Assembly (NCBI GenBank): GCA_002421805.1
Contig: DISM01000001.1
Location: forward strand, 7,304-71,303
Direction: 5' to 3'
From: Candidatus Omnitrophica bacterium UBA6210
GTDB lineage: Bacteria; Omnitrophota; Gorgyraeia; Velamenicoccales; Velamenicoccaceae
Length of the DNA stretch: 64,000 nt
Part shown: positions 1-7,561 of the stretch, piece after piece
Layout: each line of letters opens with the position of its first letter
Position numbering within the stretch: the stretch's first letter is position 1
Position numbers and translations under genes: made by a program
Notes under the pieces: model-generated
The model's input: the letters and a program-made list of their open reading frames with translations, nothing else
What the model was told of the DNA's origin: nothing
The model's database searches: none

Positions 1-1140
1 TCCGTCAACCGCTATGCCACAAAAGAATTTTTCAGCGAGATTGAGGGCCATCTCGACGCCAACGGCATGGCCGTATTCAAAACCTGGGGCTCATTGTCCG
101 CCTTGAGCCGGGAACTGGCCGCGATCAATGCGTCGCTTTTGGCCACGGCAAGGGACGTCTTCGATCATGTCTTTGTCATCCCGGGCGACGGCTACAATAT
201 CTTTATCGCCTCAAAAAAACCCGTCATCCCCGATCCCCAACGGATGGCCGGACGGATGCGGCAACTCGGCATTTCCGCCAGCCTCCTGGAACCCGCTTAC
301 CTGGCCCTGCGGCTCGACCCGGCCTACCGGACGTGGTTCGGACAGGCGATCGCCGACGCCCGCAAAAACGCCTGCGTCAATACCGACCTGCGGCCCTGCG
401 GCCTCTACGACGGCCTGGCGCTCTACTACGCGCAATTCACAAAAAAGCTGCCGCGGGTCTTCGGCGGTTTCCGGCACGTAACGCCTGAAGTGACGTTCCT
501 TGCGGCCATCCTCTTTTTGTTCGCCTGGTCCATAGGAGCAAAAAAGCCGCGCAGGCGCGGCTCTCTGTTGGGATTCACGGTCTTCTCGAGCGGATTTTTC
601 GCGATGGGCGTCCAGGTGAGCGTCATCTTCCTTTTCCAGAGCTTCCTGGGATATATCTTCCAGTGGCTGGCGGTCCTGACCGCCTCTTTCATGGCCGGCG
701 CGTCTCTGGGGGCGCTCTATTGGCTACGCAACAAAGAAAAACTCCTCTCGTTCGGCCGCCTGGCCCTTGTCGAGTGCGCAACGACAACACTCGTCGTATC
801 GCTCGCCTTTTTTGTCATTCGCGCCATCGAATACCGGCTTGGCCTCCCCGCCGGAGGCGCCGCGCTCTTCGGACTTATCAGCGCCTGCGCAGGCCTTCTG
901 GTCGGCATCGAACTGCCCATGGTCCATGAACTCCTCTGCCGCCTCCCGCAAGGGTCGGACCAGAGGCCCGGCCGCGCCGCCGGATGGATCTACGGCCTGG
1001 ATCTCGCAGGCGCCTGCATGGGCGCCCTTGCCGCGCCGCTTCTCTTTATCCCTGCCTGCGGCATCGGCCTGACACTGCTGTTATTATGGGTGATCAAGGT
1101 GATGAACGGCTGGATCGTGCTTGCTGCAGACAAAAATTAG
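1..1140 (+). CDS. Spermidine-synthase-like fused membrane protein, 5' partial
   Basis: The frame is open to the left window edge, so the gene starts outside; the ATG at 67 is probably internal. The first part (RYATKEFF, then HLDANGMAVFKT) resembles the end of the Rossmann-type aminopropyltransferase domain of spermidine synthase-like proteins. The rest carries about seven hydrophobic segments, including a GWIYGLDLAGACMGAL stretch typical of the membrane half of fused spermidine synthase/transporter-like proteins. Substrate unknown; catalytic activity cannot be judged because the active-site region lies outside. Its stop overlaps the convergent DUF502 gene by 4 bp. Confidence 0.6.
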   Translation, partial: SVNRYATKEFFSEIEGHLDANGMAVFKTWGSLSALSRELAAINASLLATARDVFDHVFVIPGDGYNIFIASKKPVIPDPQRMAGRMRQLGISASLLEPAYLALRLDPAYRTWFGQAIADARKNACVNTDLRPCGLYDGLALYYAQFTKKLPRVFGGFRHVTPEVTFLAAILFLFAWSIGAKKPRRRGSLLGFTVFSSGFFAMGVQVSVIFLFQSFLGYIFQWLAVLTASFMAGASLGALYWLRNKEKLLSFGRLALVECATTTLVVSLAFFVIRAIEYRLGLPAGGAALFGLISACAGLLVGIELPMVHELLCRLPQGSDQRPGRAAGWIYGLDLAGACMGALAAPLLFIPACGIGLTLLLLWVIKVMNGWIVLAADKN

Positions 1141-1778
1141 AACTCGCCCTGCGGCTGGATCTGCTCGCGGAACAAATCCCTGGGATTCAAGACGCCTCCG
1201 GAAATGATCAACCTTATCGCCTCTTCGACCGTCATGTCCAAAAAGATCAGTTCTTTTTTGGCGACGATCACATAGAACCCCGTCACCGGATTCGGCACGG
1301 AGGGGATCAGGACATTGCAATACTCTTCCCTGCCGAGCTTCTCTTCGAAATAAGGGCCGGTCTGGTTCGTCACAAAACACAAAATATGCATGCCCTTGCG
1401 GGGCCATTCCACAAGCGCCACGCGCTGAAGGCCTTCGTGAAACTTGTGGGCAAACAGGAACTGCGCGATCTGTTTGAGGGGCGGATAGATGTTTTTAATG
1501 AGGGGGAATTTGAGCCAGAGGCCTTCGAAATAGGAGATCAGGCGCTTGCCGATGAGATTGGTCGCCAGGAGCCCCGTTAAAAAGATCAGGATGAGAAAAA
1601 CGAGCAGGCCCAGGCCGGGGATGGAAAACCCGACATACGCCTCCGTCAGCTTCGAGATATAGCGCCCCAGGATGTTGTCGAAGAACAGAAAGAGCGAGAC
1701 AAAAAGGTAGATCGTGGCCAGGGCCGGCAGGACAACCAGAAGACCCGTTAAAAAATATCTCTTGCCCATCGGTTTCAT
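1137..1778 (-). CDS. DUF502 family membrane protein
   Basis: 213 aa. Two hydrophobic segments lie near the N-terminus (about residues 7-30 and 48-72), followed by a soluble region with LKFPLIKNIYPPLKQ and a PNPVTGFY motif typical of DUF502 proteins, conserved inner-membrane proteins of unknown function. I chose the ATG at 1778 because GAGG lies 5 nt upstream; a longer reading of 7 residues lacks such a site. The upstream intergenic region is filled by a palindromic repeat, so its promoter may lie in or beyond that repeat. Family assignment is confident; function is not known. Confidence 0.85.
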   Translation of the reverse strand: MKPMGKRYFLTGLLVVLPALATIYLFVSLFLFFDNILGRYISKLTEAYVGFSIPGLGLLVFLILIFLTGLLATNLIGKRLISYFEGLWLKFPLIKNIYPPLKQIAQFLFAHKFHEGLQRVALVEWPRKGMHILCFVTNQTGPYFEEKLGREEYCNVLIPSVPNPVTGFYVIVAKKELIFLDMTVEEAIRLIISGGVLNPRDLFREQIQPQGEF

Positions 1779-1785
1779 ATGCACC

Positions 1786-1986
1786 TCGTGGAGCCCCAAC
1801 GGCCTGCCCGCTCGCTTGTCTCGGCCAAAGGCCAGACAAGCAGACGGGCGAGCTGTGGCCCCTTTTGTTTTTCGGGATTACGCCGTGGTCGCCTGTCTCG
1901 GCCTTCGGCCAGGACAGGAAGGGAATCCCGCCCGAACGCCCATTCAGCCCCACCTTTACAGGTGGGACATTCTGGGTGCGGGGTAA
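1786..1986. repeat. Dispersed palindromic repeat, family A, long copy
   Basis: About 200 bp between two minus-strand genes. Its two ends (GCCCCAACGGCCTGCCCGCT at the left, CCACCTTTACAGGTGGGACA followed by TTCTGGGTGCGGG at the right) recur at 46438-46580. This copy holds two extra hairpins with GGCC-TTC-GGCC or GGCC-AAA-GGCC cores flanked by CTTGTCTC or CCTGTCTC arms. The second hairpin type recurs near 49067-49095. No transposase is encoded. Confidence 0.75.
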
Positions 1987-1990
1987 AGTT

Positions 1991-3382
1991 TTAGCCGAAG
2001 ACCGGCAGGAACAACAGGACCGCCCACACCAGGGCCGTTGTCAAAAGGCCGATCACGAGCCCTATCTTCAACCAATCAAAAAATTTGATCCTGATATGTT
2101 TTTCTTTTTCCAACAGGCCGATGGCGACGATGTTGGCCGTCGAGCCGATCAGGGTGATGTTGCCCCCCAGACAGCCGCCGAACAAAAGCGCCCACCAGAA
2201 CACCTCCATCCCTTTGCCCAGCGCATGGAAACTGTTGATGATGGGGATAAAGGCGACGACGATGACGACGTTGTCCATCAGGCTGGAGCCGATGGATGAA
2301 AACCAGAGGATCAGTCCTAAGAGCACGCCGTGGCTGCCGCGCGCCAGGTTGATCAGCCCCTGCGCGAAGACGTCGGTGGCGCCCGTATATTTGAGGGTGC
2401 CGGCCTGCGCGAAGAGGAACATGAAGAACAGCAGCGACCACCACTCGACGTCTTTTTCGACGAACTCCCGCGCCTTGTGCCATTTCCAGATCATGATGAA
2501 AGCCGCGGCGATCAGCGGGATCGTCAAGAGCGCCGCATTGTTCTCCAGATTAAAAAGCAGCTCGATGCGGTGGCTGACGGAGATCAGCAAAACCGTCAGC
2601 CCCAGGATGAAAAGGCTGACCTTGAGTTCGCGCGCCAGGGGCACGGAGATAAGACGGATCAGGATCTCATTGGCGCCGAGTTCCTTGATCTTGGCGTCGA
2701 ATTCATTGAGTTTTTTCCTGTACCAGAAGTTGAAAACGAAAATGGTCGCGACCAGGCAGGCGAAGGATATCGGCAGGGCCTTCAGGAGGAAGTCTTCGGC
2801 GGTCAGGCTGGATTTCGTGGCGATCAGGATGCCGATGGGGTTGCCCAGCACCGTCGCCGCAGACCCGATGTTCGTCGTAAAGACCGAGATGATGACGTAG
2901 GGCAGCGGATCGACCTCAAAATAATCGCATATCTCCAGGATCGCCGCGACCATGAAGATGATGGAAACCACCTCGCCGGTCGTCGCCGACAGTACCGCCG
3001 AAAAAAGCGATATGGCGATCACAAACTTCCGGGCCGTCAGGTTGCGCATCTTGAGGATCAGCTCCACGACCCAGGCGAAAAAACCGGAATCCTTGAGCAG
3101 CCCGACCACGATCATCATGCCGACGAGAAAAAGGATCACCTCCAGGGAGCTGAACCTGATCAAATGATCGATATCGATGGTTTTCGTCAAAACAAGGACA
3201 GAGGTCCCCAGGAAGGCGAAGCTGAGGCGGAATTCCCAGAAAAAGAGAGTGCCGCAGATGGAACACGTGAAGATCCCCAAAGAGAGCGCCTGATGATGGC
3301 TCATGCCCGCCCGGCTGCTCACCGCACTGACCAGGATGGACAAAACGATGAGGATAGAAAATTTGATGAACGACGTGCGCAT
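1991..3382 (-). CDS. ArsB/NhaD-type ion transporter (IT superfamily), copy 1
   Basis: 463 aa inner-membrane protein with about eleven hydrophobic segments. Two half-repeats each carry the Asn/Gly-rich re-entrant motifs of the ion transporter superfamily: GNPIGILIATKSS in the first half and GGNITLIGSTANIVA in the second, with SSLMDNVV between. These families move arsenite, sodium, citrate or other anions; the substrate cannot be read from the sequence. It follows its paralog at 3407-4804 by 24 bp and is very similar to it along the whole length, so it arose by tandem duplication. The upstream site is weak (GGGG before a T run), so expression may depend on the upstream gene. Confidence 0.85.
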   Translation of the reverse strand: MRTSFIKFSILIVLSILVSAVSSRAGMSHHQALSLGIFTCSICGTLFFWEFRLSFAFLGTSVLVLTKTIDIDHLIRFSSLEVILFLVGMMIVVGLLKDSGFFAWVVELILKMRNLTARKFVIAISLFSAVLSATTGEVVSIIFMVAAILEICDYFEVDPLPYVIISVFTTNIGSAATVLGNPIGILIATKSSLTAEDFLLKALPISFACLVATIFVFNFWYRKKLNEFDAKIKELGANEILIRLISVPLARELKVSLFILGLTVLLISVSHRIELLFNLENNAALLTIPLIAAAFIMIWKWHKAREFVEKDVEWWSLLFFMFLFAQAGTLKYTGATDVFAQGLINLARGSHGVLLGLILWFSSIGSSLMDNVVIVVAFIPIINSFHALGKGMEVFWWALLFGGCLGGNITLIGSTANIVAIGLLEKEKHIRIKFFDWLKIGLVIGLLTTALVWAVLLFLPVFG

Positions 3383-3406
3383 GCAAAAAACCCCGCGGTA
3401 TCCGGC

Positions 3407-4804
3407 CTAAAACGTACAGCAATAATTCTTCAACAAGAGCAGCGCCCAGGCGACGAGCGTGGTGACCAGGCCCACGGTCAGGCCGATGCCGAACCAGTCC
3501 CTGAACCTGACGCGGATATTTTTTTCCTTTTCCAGCAGGCCGATGGCGACGATGTTGGCCGTCGAGCCGATCAGGGTGATGTTGCCGCCGAAACACCCGC
3601 CCAGGAGAAGTGCCCACCAGAACGCCTGCGACCCGTAACCCAAAGCAAAAAAGCTCTTGATGATCGGCACATAGGTCACCACGACGATGACGTTGTCCAG
3701 GACGCTGGAGCCGATGCTGGAACTCCACAGGACGAGCGCCAGGAGCCCCCCGGAGTTGTTCCTGGCGAAATCGGCGAACAGCCGGGCGAAGACATCCGTC
3801 GCGCCGGTGTGCCGCAGCGTCCCTGCCTGCGCGAACAGAAGCATGAAGAACAGGAGCGTCCACCATTCGATGCCGCGCTCGACGTATTCGCGCGCCTTGT
3901 GCCGCTTCCAGACCATGATGACGCCGGCGGTGATCATCGGCGCGATCAAAAGGATCGTATTCTCGGTCAGGCCCAGGAGCAATTCCAGGCGCCGGTGAAG
4001 GACGATCAGGACCATCATGGCGCCGAAGACGGACAGAGAAGTCTTGAGGTGCCGGTCCATGGGCACGCTGATGAGCTTCAAAAGAATATCATCGGCCTTC
4101 ATCTCCTCGATATGCCGGTCGAACTCCGCGATCGCGCGGCGGTACCACCGAAAGACGATCAGGATCGTTATCAAAAGGGCGATGAGCGCGATGGGAAACG
4201 GCGTGAGGAGAAAATCCTCAAAGCTCAGACTCGCTTTGGTCGCGATCAGGATACCGATGGGGTTGCCCATGACCGTCGCAGCCGAACCGATGTTCGTCGC
4301 CAGGACCGAGATGATGATGAATGGCGTCGGGGTCACCTCATAATAATCGCAAATCTCCAGGATCGCCGCGACCATGAAGATGATGGATGTCACCTCGTCC
4401 ACGGCGCAGGCGAGCAAACCGGAGATGACCATGACCAGGAACGTGAACTTCTTGCCGGAAAGATTCCTGGCCCTCAGGATCAGGGCGACCAGCCATGCGA
4501 AAAACCCGGCGTCCTTGAGCAGGCTGACGACGATCATCATCCCCGCCAAGAACAGGATCACGTCCAGGGACGTCAACTTCAGGAAACTGTCGAGGTCGAT
4601 CGCCTTGGCGATCAATAACAGGCCGGACCCCAGGAAGGCAAAACTGAGGCGGAACTCCCAGAAAAAAAGGGTCCCCATGATCGATGCGACAAAGATGGCG
4701 AGCGAAAGGGCCTGGTGCGTGTTCAGGCCGCAGGCGTAGCTCAAAAAACCCGAGGCCACGGAGACGAAAAAAAGACCGCCGAATTTGAGGACGATTTTTT
4801 TCAT
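3407..4804 (-). CDS. ArsB/NhaD-type ion transporter (IT superfamily), copy 2
   Basis: 465 aa, same fold and motifs as copy 1 (GNPIGILIATKAS, GGNITLIGSTANIVA, SSVLDNVI). Between the halves lies a charged loop with a WYRRAIAEFDRHIEEMKADD-like helix. Its ATG overlaps the stop of the CBS-domain gene (ATGA), so the two are probably translationally coupled. The pairing with a CBS protein suggests that transport or expression responds to adenine nucleotides; that is inference. Substrate unknown; candidates include sodium, arsenite or dicarboxylates. Confidence 0.85.
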   Translation of the reverse strand: MKKIVLKFGGLFFVSVASGFLSYACGLNTHQALSLAIFVASIMGTLFFWEFRLSFAFLGSGLLLIAKAIDLDSFLKLTSLDVILFLAGMMIVVSLLKDAGFFAWLVALILRARNLSGKKFTFLVMVISGLLACAVDEVTSIIFMVAAILEICDYYEVTPTPFIIISVLATNIGSAATVMGNPIGILIATKASLSFEDFLLTPFPIALIALLITILIVFRWYRRAIAEFDRHIEEMKADDILLKLISVPMDRHLKTSLSVFGAMMVLIVLHRRLELLLGLTENTILLIAPMITAGVIMVWKRHKAREYVERGIEWWTLLFFMLLFAQAGTLRHTGATDVFARLFADFARNNSGGLLALVLWSSSIGSSVLDNVIVVVTYVPIIKSFFALGYGSQAFWWALLLGGCFGGNITLIGSTANIVAIGLLEKEKNIRVRFRDWFGIGLTVGLVTTLVAWALLLLKNYCCTF

Positions 4805-5241
4805 CCTTTAAGCAGCTGGTCCAGGACGTCGGAACGCGCCACGATCCCCTTGACCCTGTCGTCGGCATCGACAACGGGGACCCTGCGGACGTTCTGCGTC
4901 AGCATGATATGGGCCACCTCGCACACAGGGGCCTCTTCGGATACCTTCACGACTTCTTTGCGCATCAGCTCGCCGACCTTGGCCTCGGCAAGCTTGGCGA
5001 TCTTGCATTTAATGGTCTTGGGGCTGTTTTCGTAGACGAAACGGCCGACCTGCGAGACATAGCTGGGCAGGATGGCGCGCAGGATGTCTTTTTCCGTAAA
5101 CATACCGACGAGCTTGCCCTGGGCGTCCACGACCGGCAGGCCGCTGATCCTGTTTTCGAAAAGGCGTTTGAGCGCTTCGACGGCGGGCGTATCGGGCAAG
5201 AGCGTTTTTACCTCTTTGGTCATGATCTCATTGATCTTCAT
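4801..5241 (-). CDS. Tandem CBS-domain protein
   Basis: 146 aa made almost wholly of two CBS domains: residues about 1-60 (MTKEV...LPVVDAQGKLVGMFTEKDIL) and 85-146 (MRKEVVKV...RRVPVVDADDRVKGIVARSDVL). Such pairs bind AMP, ATP or SAM and act as sensors. I chose the ATG at 5241 because GGGAGGGG sits 7-8 nt upstream; a longer reading lacks a good site. The stop overlaps the start of the downstream transporter by 4 bp, pointing to a sensor for that transporter. An insert of about 25 residues separates the two domains. Confidence 0.85.
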   Translation of the reverse strand: MKINEIMTKEVKTLLPDTPAVEALKRLFENRISGLPVVDAQGKLVGMFTEKDILRAILPSYVSQVGRFVYENSPKTIKCKIAKLAEAKVGELMRKEVVKVSEEAPVCEVAHIMLTQNVRRVPVVDADDRVKGIVARSDVLDQLLKG

Positions 5242-5287
5242 GATTTTGCCCCTCCCGTTCGTTACTGATGCATCATTCCCTTGTGCC

Positions 5288-5839
5288 TTATTTACGGCAC
5301 CGCGCACAAATCCAAGCCGCTATCCAGGCCTTCATCAGATCAGGCAGAACAAAAGGCAGGCTCCCTAAAAGCAGGGCCTGGAGGGCCGTCATGCGCAGGC
5401 CCGCCATCAACCATAATGCGCCGCAGGCGTGGATCACGACCATGCCGAGCGCCATGCATGCGAAACTCCCGGCCACCGTCCTCAAGGACAACGCATTCCG
5501 GAGATTGCTCATCATCCAGGCCGCGGCCAGAAAACCTAACAGATAACCGCCTGTCGGGCCCAACAAATAAGGGACACCCCATCCGGCGTTGGCGAAGAAG
5601 GGCGCGCCGAAAACGCCGATAGCGATGTAAGCGGCGACGGAAGCGAATGCCTCAACAGGGCCCAGGAGCCCGCCGGCGAGAAAGACGACAAAGGTCTGGA
5701 GCGTCACGGGAACAGGCGTAAAGAACAGCGGGATCTTCACAAGCGAAGAAAAACACAAAAGGACCGTCAAGGCGCCGGTCTTAAGGACAGAGACCGCCCA
5801 GGCGTTCTTTTTTGAAAGCATCACTTCGAAAGTTGTCAT
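5288..5839 (-). CDS. bioY: Biotin transporter BioY
   Basis: 183 aa, six hydrophobic segments. Features typical of BioY, the substrate-binding S component of biotin ECF transporters, include KIPLFFTPVPVTLQTF near the N-terminus, GAPFFANAGWG and YLLGPTGGYLLGF in the middle. AAGGAG lies upstream of the ATG. No EcfA or EcfT gene is nearby, so it either works alone, as some BioY do, or shares a module encoded elsewhere. It lies 30 bp after the acyltransferase gene and 46 bp before the CBS gene, so it may be in the same transcript. No biotin synthesis genes are in the window. Confidence 0.92.
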   Translation of the reverse strand: MTTFEVMLSKKNAWAVSVLKTGALTVLLCFSSLVKIPLFFTPVPVTLQTFVVFLAGGLLGPVEAFASVAAYIAIGVFGAPFFANAGWGVPYLLGPTGGYLLGFLAAAWMMSNLRNALSLRTVAGSFACMALGMVVIHACGALWLMAGLRMTALQALLLGSLPFVLPDLMKAWIAAWICARCRK

Positions 5840-5869
5840 TTTAAAAATTCTCCTTGTTAAGATGTGTGA

Positions 5870-6835
5870 TCAAAGTGCATCGTTCGCCGCACCCACGCCT
5901 GCCGCAGCCATGGCTTCCCTCTCCTCCTTGGGCCGGGCTTTCCAGCGTTTGTGGATCCAGCCCCATTCATGGGGATACTTGCGGATATATCTCTCGATCA
6001 AGGCCGTCAGCCGTTCAACGGCCCCCAGGAGCCGCTCGCTCTTTGTGCCGGACTCCTCCAGATGGATGGGCGGCTCGATGACGATACGGTGCCGCGGGCC
6101 GCCAAGACGGTAGATGAACATCGGCACGATCGGCGCGCCCGTGCGCATGGAAAAGACGATGGGCCCCGTCGCTGTCGCCGCCTTGACGCCGAAGAAATCC
6201 ACGAAGACGCCGCCGGTGCCGAAATTCTGGTCGAGCTGGACAAAAAGGACCTCGTTGTCACGCAGGACTTTCAGGCTGTCGCTGACGCACGTCGTGCGGG
6301 GCTGGGTGTAAATAGAACCGACCCTCATGACGCGCCTCTTGTCCTCAAAGAGCTCGTCAAGTTTCTGGTCGCGCATATGCCTCATGACCGCGTTGACCTT
6401 GAATCCTTCCTGGGCAAGGCGCGACAAAAGAAGCGGAAAACTGCCGAAGTGTGCGCTGATGGCGACGACGCCCTTGCCTTCGGCGAGCGCTTTTTTAAGG
6501 TTTTCAACGCCTTCAATGTCCACAAACTTCCCGATGCGTTCGGGATGTTTCATGAACTTAAAAAATTCAACGGCCGCATAAGCCATCGAATTGAAACACT
6601 CGCGGCAGATCCGGCGTATCTCCTGCGGCGTCTTCTCCTTGCCGAAGGCCCTGGTCAGGCTCTCGATCGCGACCCGTTTATGCTTGACGGCGAACGTATA
6701 CCCCGCCCAGCCGAAAAAACGGCCGAAGGCATATAAAAATCCGAAAGGCACGACACTGCCGGCAAAATCGCAGAAGCCGATGACGACGCGGCCCGACGAA
6801 TAAGCCATCCAACGGCAGAATTCTTTACGAGTCAT
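5870..6835 (-). CDS. LpxL/HtrB-like lipid A or lysophospholipid acyltransferase
   Basis: 321 aa with one N-terminal hydrophobic segment, then an LpxL-type acyltransferase domain. Visible are AISAHFGSFPLLL (the H-X4-acid region), QLDQNFGTGGVFVDFFG, and GAPIVPMFIYR. These enzymes add acyl chains to lipid A precursors or related lipids at the inner membrane. Oddly, the acidic residue expected four positions after the catalytic His is proline here (H-F-G-S-F-P), so activity or mechanism may differ from E. coli LpxL. No other lpx gene is in the window. BioY follows 30 bp downstream. Confidence 0.85.
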   Translation of the reverse strand: MTRKEFCRWMAYSSGRVVIGFCDFAGSVVPFGFLYAFGRFFGWAGYTFAVKHKRVAIESLTRAFGKEKTPQEIRRICRECFNSMAYAAVEFFKFMKHPERIGKFVDIEGVENLKKALAEGKGVVAISAHFGSFPLLLSRLAQEGFKVNAVMRHMRDQKLDELFEDKRRVMRVGSIYTQPRTTCVSDSLKVLRDNEVLFVQLDQNFGTGGVFVDFFGVKAATATGPIVFSMRTGAPIVPMFIYRLGGPRHRIVIEPPIHLEESGTKSERLLGAVERLTALIERYIRKYPHEWGWIHKRWKARPKEEREAMAAAGVGAANDAL

Positions 6836-6924
6836 AAAAAATACCTCAAACCAAGCGTTGGCTCCTCGTGTTTACATCTTGTCAATATCTGTCTGCAACC
6901 AGCCCTCACAGAGTTCGGTCGGGC

Positions 6925-6978
6925 ATCCAGATATTTCCAAGATACACTCGGAGTTAATTCCGCCGGAGGCGGAATTAA
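6925..6978. repeat. Fragment of mosaic intergenic repeat with TTAATTCCGCC palindrome
   Basis: A perfect 11-bp palindrome with a 3-nt loop (6954-6978) overlaps the stop of the downstream gene. The preceding bases (ATTTCCAAG, then CGGAGTTAATT) resemble the 9.2-kb mosaic repeat (ATTTCCAAG, then GAGGAGTAATT and CCGGCGGAATTA). The rest of 6836-6924 shows nothing I can name. Confidence 0.45.
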
Positions 6979-7466
6979 AGCTTATACCCGATCTTTCTCA
7001 GGAAATCCTTGCGCCAGCGGATGTCCGCTTCATCTTCGACGCCTTTGGGGCGCGCGCCGTCGACAACACCCATGATGCCGCGGCCGGCGGCAGTCTCCAT
7101 GACAATGACTTCAAGGATGTTGGCTGTCGCGCAAATGATCCCGCAGACCTCCGGAACGGCCTTGATGGCATTCAGGACATTGATAGGAAAAGTACCGTCC
7201 AAAAAAATAATAAAAGAATGGCCGCACCCCAGTTTCAGCGCGTGGACGACGGCCAGCTTCTTCATGGCTTCGTCCGAGCCTTCGACGCGCACCTTGCAGG
7301 CGCCGGACGCCTCGCAAAACGCGATGCCGCACTTGATGCCGGGCACCGAACCGATCAGGGCCTCATAAAGATCCTCGACGGTCTTGATAAAATGGGACTG
7401 GCCCAGAATAACATTGATATTCTCAGGCTTTTTAATCTGAACAACTTCTATCTTCGAGTCCATCAT
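6975..7466 (-). CDS. Adenosine-specific kinase family protein (DUF355)
   Basis: 163 aa. The sequence matches the pattern of the small archaeal/bacterial adenosine-specific kinase family (DUF355): GIAFCEASG, GCGHSFIIFL, FPINVLNAIKAVPEVCGIICATAN and ETAAGRGIMGVVDG. The family takes its name from a Pyrobaculum structure; its physiological role in bacteria is unclear. Two start ATGs are adjacent (MMDSK). It is preceded by an imperfect hairpin repeat and a TPR-protein gene. Family confident, function tentative. Confidence 0.85.
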   Translation of the reverse strand: MMDSKIEVVQIKKPENINVILGQSHFIKTVEDLYEALIGSVPGIKCGIAFCEASGACKVRVEGSDEAMKKLAVVHALKLGCGHSFIIFLDGTFPINVLNAIKAVPEVCGIICATANILEVIVMETAAGRGIMGVVDGARPKGVEDEADIRWRKDFLRKIGYKL

Positions 7467-7479
7467 AGCCTCATTTTAG

Positions 7480-7558
7480 TTTATTGAGTCTGTTGAGTTT
7501 CTTGAGTCCATAGAGTTTAACCCTACAAACTCAACGGACTCTATAAACTCAATGAACT
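7480..7558. repeat. Long imperfect hairpin of TTGAGTT-type units
   Basis: Both arms are built of variants of TTGAGTT separated by short spacers (GAGTCTGTTGAGTTTCTTGA on the left, CAACGGACTCTATAAACTCA on the right), joined by a short loop around 7520-7527. The arms are about 26 nt with roughly six mismatches. It starts within a few bases of the stop of the TPR gene and ends just before the next gene. Confidence 0.7.
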
Positions 7559-7561
7559 TGT

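Noticed and set aside
2330..4618. A 762-codon open frame on the plus strand across both transporter genes
   Set aside because: It is antisense to two clear transporter genes, has a charged composition without family motifs and no ribosome-binding site. The codon bias of the real genes keeps the antisense frame open.
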